DNA of 64,000 bases from Temnopleurus reevesii. Lineage: Eukaryota; Echinodermata; Echinoidea; Temnopleuroida; Temnopleuridae. Under the pieces are notes generated by a model. It did not search any database, was not told the origin of the DNA, and saw only the letters and a program-made list of their open reading frames with translations. Of the stretch, positions 1 through 10,500 are shown piece after piece. The translations under genes and the position numbers were made by a program. Position 1 is the stretch's first letter, and each line of letters opens with the position of its first letter. The stretch is taken from NCBI GenBank assembly GCA_036244855.1, contig BQKZ01000622.1, forward strand, positions 7,088 to 71,087. Direction: 5' to 3'.

Positions 1-753
1 CCCCCCCCATCCCATCCCTTCCCGCTTGTATGTATATTATTTTTCGGTTTTAATGGTTGAAAACATTTCTCTTATCTAAATGGCACTGAAATAATATTAT
101 TAAGCAATGACGGGGCGAAGTGAACGTTCTTCAAAATCAGCCAAAAATCAGATGAAGATAAAATGAAGGTATGTTGGCACATGCCATTCTTGTATATTAT
201 GATTCTGACTTTAAATACGACTTCAATGTGTATAGAATAGAAATACATTCATTTTATTAACAATCTTTCTGAAAGTAAGCAGACAAAACAGCTAAGGTTG
301 TGTTATTATGATACAAATTTAGAGTAATTATCACAGTCAAAAATCAATGTGTATCAAAACCAAATATAAATGCAACGTACGGTAAAAAAATGAAAAAAGA
401 AAAGTAGAAGAAGAAAATGAAGAAGAAGAATAAAAGGGGAAAAAGAAGCTTAAAACAACAAATAATGAGAAAGAGATCGGGAAAAAATTAACTTTTTCAT
501 TTTATATAGCTTATAGATACCAAATGATTGACAATTTACCATAGTTCTTTTTACATTATCTTATATGCCATAATTATAATTGTGAAGAATGCATATATAT
601 TCCTTTTTCCCAATTTAAAATTTGTAATTTTCCAACAATATCCACCTGCTCTTTTAACTTGCATGATACCGTTTAGATTTTGAATGATAAACGGTTCTTT
701 TCTAAATTAAATGAAAAGAACTCGCAAACTTTCGACAAAACATGGTAAATCGC
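1..753. other. No gene seen: AT-rich left edge
   Basis: This begins with a short C-run and is AT-rich with a purine-rich GAAGAAGAAG stretch near 405-480. No exon-like cysteine-rich frame for the missing BMPER TIL domain was found on the minus strand. Confidence 0.6.
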
Positions 754-765
754 AAAAAAAGTAAC

Positions 766-771
766 AAAAAA
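766..771 (-). terminator. RNA polymerase III T-run terminator of tRNA-Ser
   Basis: Six consecutive T on the minus strand, 21 nt past the 3' end of the tRNA-Ser gene, with a second run of seven T at 754-760. T-runs of four or more stop RNA polymerase III. The assignment is by position and sequence only. Confidence 0.7.
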
Positions 772-792
772 TGAGATTCCACAAGCTCATGA

Positions 793-874
793 CGCTGCGA
801 GTAGGGTTCGAACCTACGCGGGAAGATCCCATTGGATTTCAAGTCCAACGCCTTAACCACTCGGCCATCGCAGC
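793..874 (-). tRNA. tRNA-Ser (anticodon UGA)
   Basis: Read on the minus strand this is a complete class II tRNA of 82 nt. The acceptor stem GCTGCGA pairs with TCGCAGC and is followed by discriminator G. The D arm is GGCCGAGTGGTTAAGGC, and the anticodon stem TTGGA/TCCAA encloses loop CTTGAAA, giving anticodon TGA (reads UCA serine codons). A long variable arm around GGGATCTTCCC and the T arm GTAGGTTCGAACCTAC (box B GGTTCGAACC) follow. The long variable arm and UGA anticodon fit serine. No CCA is encoded, as expected in a nuclear gene. A T-run lies about 21 nt downstream. Confidence 0.95.
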
Positions 875-1438
875 TCTGGGAAAGAAGGTGGTTTACTTAA
901 TGATTAAGAATGTCAATTTTCAAGCTTGAGAGCACCCATTTCTTTATTCTATCCTAAGGAAAAAGAGTACAATAGCCTATGAAACGGTTGATTGGTTCGC
1001 TGTTTGGTTGGTTGGTCTTAGCGACAATTTGAGGAGAGACAAAGAATTTTGGACAAAGTAAACAATTTCCTTCAAACATTCACAATATAGGCAATGTCTG
1101 TAATCATCCCGAAACTTGAGGTTTCACTAATTATGCTCATTAAATCATGACACAAGTTTTATGGGGTTCTCACTAAGATTCAGTTAAAGAAACTTCAAGG
1201 TTAGTTCAACGACGATATTAAAAAGGTGCCTCTCACAAAGTCCGGTGACACGGCGATATCTCGCACCCATGGTGCGAAGTGTACCTCCAAATTATTCTGA
1301 CAAGCAGAGACAAAAACAATGGTCTTTGTTTCTTGTCGTTGGACTGACAAGCAAAAAAAAATACATAAATTATGTTATACTATGTTTTAAAAAACCCGAA
1401 TACAAAGTGTCAGCGAGGGATTAAAAAAACAAAATTAA

Positions 1439-1506
1439 CGCTGCGATTCGATTCTACGCGGGAAGATCCCATTTGATTTCTAATCAAATGCCTTAACCGC
1501 TCCGGT
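1439..1506 (-). pseudogene. tRNA-Ser pseudogene (AGA-type anticodon)
   Basis: On the minus strand this matches the D arm, anticodon arm and variable arm of the tRNA-Ser at 793-874. The 5' acceptor strand is gone (replaced by CTTCACC) and the T arm has lost several bases, so GTTCGAACCTAC has shrunk to about AATCGA. It cannot fold as a tRNA. The anticodon stem is TTTGA/TCAAA around loop TTAGAAA, giving anticodon AGA; the G-C pair of the intact gene has become T-A with both bases changed, so pairing is kept. It lies in the second copy of a duplicated segment. Confidence 0.85.
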
Positions 1507-2304
1507 GAAGAAAGAGGTTTACTTAATGATAATAAATTTCCATTTCTAAGCCTGAGAGGAACCATTTCTTGATTTTATCCTAAGGAAGAAGAATACAATA
1601 GGCTATGAAACGGTTGGTTGGTTGGTTGTTTGGTTCATTGGTCATTGGTTTGAGCGACAATGTAAGCAGAATTAGGGACAAAGGATTTTGGTCAAAGTAA
1701 TCAACTTCTTTCAAACATTCTGAATACAGGCAATGTCTATGCTCATTCCGAAACTTGAAGTTTCACTAATTATGATCATTAAATCATGACAAACGTTTTA
1801 TGGGGTTCTCACTGAGATTCAGTTAAAGAAACTCGTCTACTCGATCCGGGATTTGTATCGGTGCTAGCATCATCAAGCAAAGAGAAAGGTCGGACAGGTT
1901 GGAATTCGATCCTATCAGATGAAATGTCTCCCTCTACGCTGGGCCATCTTATCAGTTTAAAAGAATCACCCATCGAACTCGGTAGGATGACCCTGTTGGT
2001 AATCTGAAGCAGGCATCTTGAAACCAGAAGAACACTTTCTTATCAGCTTGGTGTATCATTTGTAACATAGAGGCCTCCTTTGCTCCGGGATGGTGTGAAG
2101 CGGCTACCATAGAGAAGCGATTAAACAAGAGAGAATAAAAAAGAAAGAGCATGCTGAATTACTCTTCGGATTCACTCTTGTTACATTTGAGTGATAAACG
2201 TGAAATATTTGTTATCAGTTCTTTATTTGATTTCTTTGGTACGATTTGAATATTTCCTATAATTCATTTTTAGCAATTGACTACTGAATTTTGTAATTTC
2301 CCCT

Positions 2305-2330
2305 CTTCTCTCTCTCTCTCTCTCTATCTA

Positions 2331-2365
<35 letters not shown>

Positions 2366-2366
2366 G

Positions 2367-2397
<31 letters not shown>

Positions 2398-2480
2398 ATC
2401 TCTCCCTCTATCTCTCTCCCTCCATCTCCCCCGCCCTCTATCTATATCTCTCTCTATATTTGTCTATCTATTTCTCCCTC
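2305..2480. repeat. (CT)n / CTAT microsatellite
   Basis: Almost pure CT dinucleotide tract, broken by CTAT, CCCT and TGTC variants. An open frame across it would encode only Ser/Leu repeats and is not a gene. Confidence 0.97.
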
Positions 2481-2567
2481 GATCTGTTCCGTCCCACCCT
2501 CTTTTTGAAGCCCATCCCTTATCATTTCATAAACACATGTATGCACAATTTCTTTTATATTACTTAT

Positions 2568-2748
2568 TAAGGGCCGACATACAACTTTGGGTTTTTACGC
2601 CAGCGTCTCCCAAAGCGCAGAGTATACGCGGATTAGACAGTGGACTGACGTTCGGCTTGCGTTAGGGGAACATGCGCAGAGCGTTACCCCACCGTATAAC
2701 CTGCGTCTGTGTGCGTCCAGGGAGCGTTCATAAAAGCGCAGAGGTATG
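2568..2748. mobile_element. MITE-like dispersed repeat, copy A
   Basis: Relatively CpG-rich block related to the one at 9739-9991. Shared pieces are GGAT[T/C]AGAC[A/G]GTGGACT[G/A]ACGTTCGG, followed by GCG..AGCGT...CCGTATAA/CATGATAT..TGCGT and then GGGAGCGTT near the right side. The left edge GGCCGACATACAACTTTGG resembles the terminal repeat of the other copy. It has no coding capacity. Its internal inverted ends are less well kept than in copy B. Confidence 0.7.
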
Positions 2749-2855
2749 ACTCAGCATTTACATCAACAACATCACGCACATCATGTCACCAGCTATTATC
2801 AGCATCATCGCTGTCATCCTCTTCAACATCATTCACCATCGACAACATACTTCCC

Positions 2856-3000
2856 AGCACCACTATCATCATCATTATCATTAACATCATCATCCATCAT
2901 CATTATCATCCTCATCATCATCGTCATCATCGCCATCACCATCGTCATCATCATCATCATCATCATCATGCTCATCATCATCATCATCACCTCTATCTTT
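2856..3000. repeat. (ATC)n trinucleotide microsatellite
   Basis: Long imperfect ATC/CATCAT array. It opens all three frames on both strands (His-rich, Ile-rich, Met-rich), which is a compositional artefact and not coding. Confidence 0.95.
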
Positions 3001-3950
3001 ATCTTCATCGACCCCGGAGGTGGCATTTTCAACAAAGAAAAGTGATAAAAGATCAACATTTTATAGGTTATATTAAAATAATCTTTAATGTATACATTAT
3101 CAATATATTACAACTGTCGGAGTCAGAAAATTGAACATTGTTAACTTTACAACATACAATCATTATTATGTCGAAAACCTTCAGCCTAAACAATATGATA
3201 TTGGGTGAAAATATTCAACCAGCAATTATGACGCATGGAAATTACTTCATGTCATAACCAACATCGAGTTAACATTTGAAATGCCTTCATCATGTTCATA
3301 GAAATGACAAGAAAATGAAATTAAAACATCAATAAATAAACGGATAAAATTAGTTTAACGATTACCAATATCCATTGGGGGATCTAAGCTCATTGAAGCT
3401 TTGCTTCTATAAACAATTACGGTGTTATACAAATATACTGAATTCATACACTTTCTAGATGCAAATTCATGATCATGAATCCCGTTGATCAAGGAATTAT
3501 ACTATAATAATTCCTTGCTTAGATAACCAATGGCTCTATTTTGTACACAAAAATCATCTGTCATCTAACAAAAATGTAATTACATTCAACACCTAGACCA
3601 TTCATAGGTTACGTAATGGATATATAATGAAAACGTCTTCCACGAGAGTCAAAATCAATGTTACTGTCGGAACCGGGTAATTCACGATTACTCATCCTGT
3701 CGTTCCGAAACCATATTAGCTTTTAATGTCGCTATACACTTTGGCATCAATATTACTGGCAAAAATATTCATACAGTACATGATGTTAGTAAGATTATCA
3801 CGTAGGCTAGTAAGCTAAGGGCTTATGGTATTGTATTCATTAGGAAAGAGTGTCATTCTGATTGTGTTACCGTTTTTGATAAATCACACCAAAATTATGA
3901 TTGAGGAAACGTAATTAATTTGCGTAGATCAAGTTAAAAATACATGTAAG

Positions 3951-3994
3951 AAGTAAGCATTTTACTATCGTAAAAAGTAAGCATTTTACTATCG
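3951..3994. repeat. 20-bp direct repeat, two copies
   Basis: AAGTAAGCATTTTACTATCG occurs at 3951-3970 and again at 3975-3994 with four bases between. It is perfectly conserved, so probably a recent local duplication. Confidence 0.9.
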
Positions 3995-4337
3995 CTGTGT
4001 TGAAGTTACTTGTAGTTGTAAAGTATTCGGTGTAAATCGTACCATGAAAAGGAGGAGCTTCATCGTAGTAAGCTTTCTGCTACAATGCATAACATCACAT
4101 TTTGATGATAAAGCTAAAACCAGGTAATATTTTACCTTTTTGAACAAAGGTAGATTACATACTTGAGGCAAAACATAAATATATATCTATAACGATGAGG
4201 ATAACTAGGATGATTTGATATATACACAACGCATGGAGGAGGTAGCTTGGTAGAAATCTTGCTTTGTACACTTTGGACAGCTCACATCCTATATCACGAC
4301 ATATACTTCCGAAAGAACGACACGATATAAATTTAAA

Positions 4338-4495
4338 TAGTAGTATAACAAAAAAAAACACAACTTTTTTTTTAATGAGAACATGTTTCGAGGTGGCCGC
4401 ACTTCATACTTGTATTCTTTAAGCTGAAGATAAGGTGCAACCACTTCGAAACATGTTCTCATTAAAAAATTGTGTTTTCTTTGTTATACTATTAT
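4338..4495. mobile_element. Foldback (palindromic MITE-like) element
   Basis: The left arm starts TAGTAGTATAACA, passes CACAA and a T-run and continues TAATGAGAACATGTTTCGAG; the right arm is its near-perfect reverse complement, ending TTGTTATACTATTA. The arms are about 65-70 bp, differing mostly in homopolymer length, around a loop of about 25-40 bp centred near 4415. It has no coding capacity. The structure suits a non-autonomous DNA transposon, probably with a TA-type target; the family is not identified. Confidence 0.85.
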
Positions 4496-6816
4496 AACAA
4501 CATATACGAATAATATGCTTCTATCATGAAAGTATGCTATCCTACTACAGTCTTTGCCAAAATAAATAATGTTAATCATCTCTTCTGTCGACACTGCAAT
4601 ATACTCATGGTCAGTCATAGCACCATTTGGAATAATGCAACTTCTGACGAATAGGTAAATCTAACGAAGTACACTGACATCAATCAATTCAGGGACATAC
4701 TAAATAAAATAAGTAATTAAACCTGCAATGAATACTATTCGTCAGTCCATTGCAAATATGGTTTATTATACATGTTATAAGACTTAATGTATCGCTTTGT
4801 ATTACAGTCCCTTCGATCTACAACTCACATTCGTATTGTTTGACAAGAACTAAACATGCACCATAAAGAGCCAAATTTCATTCATTAAATAATTATGTTG
4901 ATCTCACCGTTGGTTCTCAAAAATGTTAATTTAACAATGTATGCGATCATATTATGCCATTGGGAAGCTACAAACCTATAAAACATTTTGTTAGCTTAGG
5001 TCTATGGCTAAACATTGATCAAATGTCATTACAAAAAGAATGGCAAATATTGCACATGTATTTTTTTTTGCATGGAGACTATAATGTGCTACTTTGACAG
5101 TCCTAGTTTACCTACTGCTCAGGTGAATATAGATTTTAAACGTGTCCATAAAATTATGCCTGTAAATATATAAGTCGGGATCCGAAAGAAATACATTACT
5201 TTTAACTTGACAAACTGAACAAAAGGAATTACAATTTATGTATGTGATTTCCCATCTGATAAAAACATTTAATGGCAATAAGTTTCGACATTTCAATATA
5301 AATAACATGTAAATTTCATTACTTCCATAATCCGAGTCCATAACGAAATCTTGATGCAGATAACTCACACGTTTCTCTACAATTGCATATCTGAAATATC
5401 CAGAAAATATTAAATAGTACCCGTATCTAAAATATCACCAGAACCAACAACGCATTTGCATCAAGAAATACATGAAGTAGATCATTTGGATAAATTGAAA
5501 TTACGACGGGTATGACCAAAGTATTTTACCTCGCATAGATTTGTGGCGCTGTATGAAAGCATGCTAGAAACGTGAAGTCTTCCGCCCAAATACGTGGATG
5601 TTGGCAATAAAATAGTTTGTATGAACCTATTCATAAATGGTTTGATGATTTAAATGGTGATAATAGACACGAACAATTTTACAAGCTCATGCTAACCAAC
5701 GCAACTTTTATCATTCCAAGGCGCATTCATGCCGCAGGGATAGGGGTTATAACACCGCCAGTACGTTTTAACTTATGCAACATGGAGAACTAAACTTTCA
5801 CCTGCTGAAACAGAGCCGAAGCTAGCCGAAGCAGAACGTCATCCTCTGAAGAAAATTGGTGAGTGGCAATCTATCTTGCGAAAGCAATGGCTTTCTTCTA
5901 CCGTTCAGTAACACTATTTTATAGACATCTGTATTCTTGATTTCCGTACTGTTTGGAAAATATCAGAGGTTGTTTCTTTAAAAGTTTGTGGAAATTCGGT
6001 GAACAAGTTTGTAAGGGTATCTTTTCAAAAAGTATCTTCTTAGTTTGAATATTTGTATTTACCAAATAAAAATTATGCCCATATAATATATTTTACAGCT
6101 CACCATATTGTTTACAAGGTTAATGTCCTGAATTGAATAACATTCGGGATTTTTTTACCGAGTTCCTTAGCGACTCTGCTGACATTTAGATTTGATTCGA
6201 GACAACAGCTTGACATTGTTCGGAATTACAGAACATATCAAAAGAATATTCAGACTACATTTTGTGAATAACGTTTCACAAGCATGTTTTCGTTTATTGT
6301 AAACAGGTTTCGATACCACGGAAAATTCTCAGAATTCTTTAAACTCTGAACGCTTAAAGGTAGTCTACCTAGCAAGAGAACGCTTTCAATAAATATCTGG
6401 TTGATTTTTGGTTGTCGCCACTTCTTTTGAAAATTAACGTGCAAATCATAGACGCCTAGATACAAAGATGAAATGGACGGAGGATACAAACCTAGTTTGT
6501 ATAGTATGCCCAAGGAATTATCACTAGTAGAACACCTTGGTATGCCTTATGAGCTTCGTAGTGGTTAACATTATGTCAACGATTTAATCGTTGATCTTGA
6601 ACTAATCACTCTATCCTTTACCATGACCATGATGACCGTAGGGCACGAATGCGTCTTCAGATGACTTACTCGGCGGTTGTTGATTGGTCTGACTTGTCTG
6701 TCTTCAACCTGCAGAATATCATGCGGCGGCCTGCTCAACAGTAGCTGGCGCTGTTCACTTTTCTTCTCGCACCGTCATAAATGTCTTCATACATGGATAG
6801 GCGAAACGGAGATCTT

Positions 6817-6858
6817 GAGCTACCGAATTGATATCCCGAGCTACCGAATTGATATCCC
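6817..6858. repeat. 21-bp perfect tandem duplication
   Basis: GAGCTACCGAATTGATATCC plus C occurs twice head to tail, at 6817-6837 and 6838-6858. It gives the odd repeated end of a short plus-strand open frame, which I do not call as a gene. Confidence 0.93.
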
Positions 6859-6999
6859 ATAGCGGGTGGATCTCACAGCTGCGTCTCTCATAATGAGTCT
6901 ATGTGGAAGATGAAGAATGGAAGAAATGCCTGATAATTAAACGACAAAATCGAAGGTATTTTCGGATACTAAACAAAAACACCATTTCAATTCAAACCA

Positions 7000-7064
7000 G
7001 GGTTGTGTTTCATAAAGTTGTCCGTAGATCGACGCACGACTCTACGAACGACTGGTGACCCGTT
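7000..7064. mobile_element. Imperfect palindromic repeat, MITE-like
   Basis: Starts GGGTTGTGTTTCATAAAG. Its inner part, GTCCGTAGATCGACG followed by ACGACTCTACGAACGACT, is an imperfect self-complement. The TTTCATAAAG start and CGTAG/CTACG arms resemble small DNA-transposon-derived repeats I associate with invertebrate deuterostome genomes. The family name is not certain. Confidence 0.45.
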
Positions 7065-7177
7065 TGCAAATGCAATCCAGTAACAGGAGTGATCACTCAG
7101 CGAAGAAAAGGGTAAAAAGGCGTTAATAGAAGCGTGTGTTAACTAATTAACATAGCACAAACCGTTAACATTTTTTT

Positions 7178-7437
7178 AGCACAAACAGTGTTTCGAAGTT
7201 ACAACAATGCTTATTTTATATGATAATCGTTAAATCAATTCTTCCTTTCCAGTTTTGTAAGATATTATCTTTTGATTCATTTAGAGGCTATCGCATAATT
7301 TATCATTTTTAGCACAAACAGCATTTCGAAGTTACAAGAATGCTTGTTTTATCTGATGATCACATATTCAATTCTACCTTTCTAGTTTTGCCAGATATTC
7401 ACTTTTGATCCGACGAGTGGCTCTCGCATTATTTCCA
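7178..7437. repeat. Diverged ~130-bp tandem duplication beside a BMPER exon
   Basis: Copy 1 (7178-7308) and copy 2 (7311-7437) share AGCACAAACAG, ATTTCGAAGTTACAA, ATGCTT.TTTTAT, TTC..CCTTTC.AGTTTTG, AGATATT, CTTTTGAT and GGCT.TCGCAT.ATTT. Copy 2 ends 15 bp from the left border of the C8 exon, so it lies in the intron just past that exon's donor. Confidence 0.88.
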
Positions 7438-7452
7438 GAGTACTTTACTTAC

Positions 7453-7583
7453 CCGTGCACATTGCATCCTGGGTATAGTTGAGCTCTACCCCTTGCCTCT
7501 GACATTCCCGGATGTAGGCTGATTCAGCTTCACACGAGCATTGCTTGTCTGCAGGGCATTCACACATGTCTGTTAAACAGGAT
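7453..7583 (-). CDS. BMPER: BMPER window exon 13: C8 domain
   Basis: 131 nt between acceptor TTTTCACCTTCCAG and donor GTAAGTAA, phase 2 in and phase 1 out. The 43 codons start SCLTDMCECPADKQCSCEAE and end NYTQDAMCT; the run C.C....C.CEA...Y..EC...G is a C8 signature. The clear donor shows the gene continues left to a TIL-encoding exon that I could not find in 1-7452. Confidence 0.93.
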
Positions 7584-10500
7584 CTGGAAGGTGAAAAGTA
7601 AATCACAAACATATTATAAAGCCTGATATGACTTGGTTAACTTTTATCAGATAGTGATCCATGAAACTACGTCATTCTACTTACGATGTATTACATGCAG
7701 AAATTTCCAGATTGGAACAAAAAAGGCTAATTAGGAGTTCATGCAGGTTTGAGGGTAAAACAAATTGAAGGATTCTAGACATAAGTATCAACTGATTTAT
7801 CTGTTTTCTCAGAAGTTTTGGCTGTTATTGCGCATATAGTATAGTTCGGGAAGAGTACATGAATCAGCACACCCTGTACACCAACGAGAGATAGTACTGG
7901 TAAATCTTGATTTTATTGCAATACTTAATTTCCACTTTATTTCATTGTTTGCTGTATATGCTTACTCAATCCTTTATTACATGTGCCTGGGATACTCTGA
8001 TATTAATGCGTACAAACAACATTGAAATCGAGATCAACGAGTAAAGGGAAATAGATGAGTTGATACAAGGTAGAAAACAGGCAGACGCCCCCTACGTCAG
8101 ACTTACCGATAATACACCCAGAAATCCACGACATCATGGCATGGTTGAAACAGCTTGGACTTCAAAGTTCGGCATGACTTTTGAGCTCTTCTCCTCGCAA
8201 TTCGATCATCCCAGCATGAATATTTTAAAGTCTTGTCCACACTTTTATCACAAAACTTATTTCCACCGACCCGCCACGATTCACCAAACGTCCTTACGTC
8301 GTTCGTAAATTCGCCTTTTAGAGTTCTTAGGTCATCGTGTCTGTCCCCGTTGTAGTTTCCACACAGACCACACATCTTAGTTTTGTAACTGGGAGGGACT
8401 GATAGTTCCACAAAACTGTCTCCATCCCATGATAGTATTAGGCCTGAAAGAAGAAGGTGAAAAAACGAAGATGGTTATATTAACGAATATGGAAGAAATA
8501 CAGCATGAAATAATTTTCAATAACGACGATAAACTATTTCTTTCAAGTAAAATTTGTCAAGGGACAATCCGTACGCCGTGTACTCAACTGTGTAGACACA
8601 ACAATCACAAGCCTGTTCCGATTTGAATCGCATTACAAAGGACCATTGAATTTGCGTAGGACTTGCTTTTGCGGAAATAGATTATAAGAGCGTTCATAAT
8701 ACGTTTTATTCATGTCCCATCATTAATTTGACCTCTAGCAGTAAAAAAAAAAAGTAAGTTGTAAACATTTTAGTCTTTCTGATCAAAATAATATTGGCGT
8801 GGAAATGTGTTTGGAGGGTGAGTTGCTGCATCCCCGATCGAGCACCACACCCCTTCTTGTTCATCGGGCCGTTTTTGATAGGAAAAACGTCTCTTTCTAC
8901 ATGGGAATTCCTTTTACTCAAACGCTGATTAATTTTCCATTTACACAAGACTATTTCATTCACTCGTTTTTCATATAATTTTCTTTTTAATCTTAAAACT
9001 TTAAAATATCTTATTGAAGAAAGTTACCTATATTCGTCTCGACGATGACGTTATAACTATCCCTGTATATCCTAAAGACAGAGTCGACGCTGTACGGCAC
9101 GGTGATCGTCTCACGGTTTACACGGACGACGTAGTCCTGAAGGAGCGTGATCGAATGCTTCTGAAGAGTCAGGAAGACCGTCTTCGTCCATGAAAACGAC
9201 TTGGTGTTGCGGCCATCGTTACGAACTCTGACCCGGAAGTCGTTTGTTCGGCAGTCAGCTGCTAGGAGATATTTGCAGCGCCCTTGGAAGTTGAAGAGTC
9301 GACCGTCGAAGGAGCGGTAGTGGGGGTCGCCGAATACTGTGCATACACCATTTTCTGAAAAGAAATTAATGGGAAATTTGTTTGGTTGATTTTGGTTGGT
9401 TTGTCAGTTGCAAAGTGCATGATAGGATAATCTATGAAAACCGAACATTTGCTTATTTGAAAAGTATCTTTAAACTGTCTGTAAAAGACAATAATTATTT
9501 ATTCTAAGCGCACATTTGTTGTATTTATATTCATATTTCAACGAATTCATTGCATTTTAGACAGTTTTACATATCAGAGGGTTTTTTATTTTTACGTTTT
9601 GAAAGATATTGGTAAAAAATATAAATGGGCATTACAGTTGTCGTAAAATCATAGTATCGATTTTGATCATCAGAGATTCGATGTTAATAGTTTAATGCAG
9701 ATTCCTTTAAGTACTAATATTCAACATACTTTCTGTAAGGCTGACTCACACATTTGCATATTTAACCTGTCTCGGCCAAGCGTTTTCAAAAATTAAAAAA
9801 AACGCTCACTAAACACACAACATATTCATGGATCAGACGGTGGACTAACGTTCGGTTTGTGCTTAACGAGCGTACGCCGAGCGTCAGTCTGCCACATGAT
9901 ATGCGTTATGTTTTACGCGTCAAGGGAGCGTTTTTAATTTCCAAAAACGCTGAGCAGACACAAGCTAAAAAAGCAAGGGTGTGAATCGACCTTTAGACCG
10001 AGATAAAAGTTCATGACTAGGATATAATTGAATTGATTGAGAGAAAATTTACTTTTTTAAAGAATGAATCATCGCTAGATACAATCGACAAATTTCCAAT
10101 CACTATTGTAAAAGCTCCAAACGAATATTAATACAGGCTGGTAATAGGATCCCCAATTGATAATATCCGCGACCTAGTTACGATCATGGTAACAATTTGT
10201 GAGCTCAATATAAGTCGAGTCAAGTTTCCGAACTTATCCACTTTGGAGGAATATGAATATGAGGGACAATGGGTGATGGGTAGGTCATAAACAGTTATCT
10301 AGCACGATCAAAAAGAGGGATAAAATGAGTTGATCAGCCAGAACCCTAACCACAATATTGCCTTTTCATTGCGAGACGGTCGTAAAACATGTAAAATAGA
10401 ACCCGTAATATTCAACGTATTAGCTTTGGCGCTGCCATCTTTTGTTGTCATTCCTGTGGTTAAAATTATGGCCATTGTCTGGCTTCCTCGTTCTTATATC

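Larger units (their letters stand above)
793..1835. repeat. Tandem duplication carrying a tRNA-Ser in each copy
   Basis: Copy 1 (about 793-1195) and copy 2 (about 1439-1835) align over roughly 400 bp with substitutions and small indels. Shared landmarks are the tRNA-Ser, GGTTTACTTAATGAT, CCTAAGGAA, CTATGAAACGGTTG with GTTGGTTG repeats, GGCAATGTCT, TTTCACTAATTATG, and ATGGGGTTCTCACT followed by CAGTTAAAGAAACT. The spacing between copies is about 646 bp. About 240 bp between the copies (1200-1438) has no match in copy 2. Copy 2 is the decayed one at the tRNA. Confidence 0.9.
3000..6990. other. No gene seen: BMPER 3' flank or intron
   Basis: Apart from the small repeats listed, I see no exon here. 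The minus strand was read for a cysteine-rich TIL frame in phase with the C8 exon, without success. Open frames of 60-90 codons on the minus strand (for example 5108-5368 and 6250-6513) have no recognisable domain and resemble chance frames in AT-rich DNA. Confidence 0.6.

Noticed and set aside
2277..3134. Open frames rich in Ser/Leu and His/Ile
   Set aside because: They read through CT and ATC microsatellites; all frames are open for compositional reasons.
3951..3994. Short direct repeats as a CRISPR-like array
   Set aside because: Only two units with a 4-bp spacer in a eukaryotic genome; a simple duplication.
5690..5880. Possible TIL exon on the minus strand
   Set aside because: Slightly GC-rich but all frames have stops and no cysteine spacing typical of TIL.
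8060..8308. Plus-strand frame over BMPER exon 12
   Set aside because: Shadow of the real VWD/C8 exon on the minus strand.
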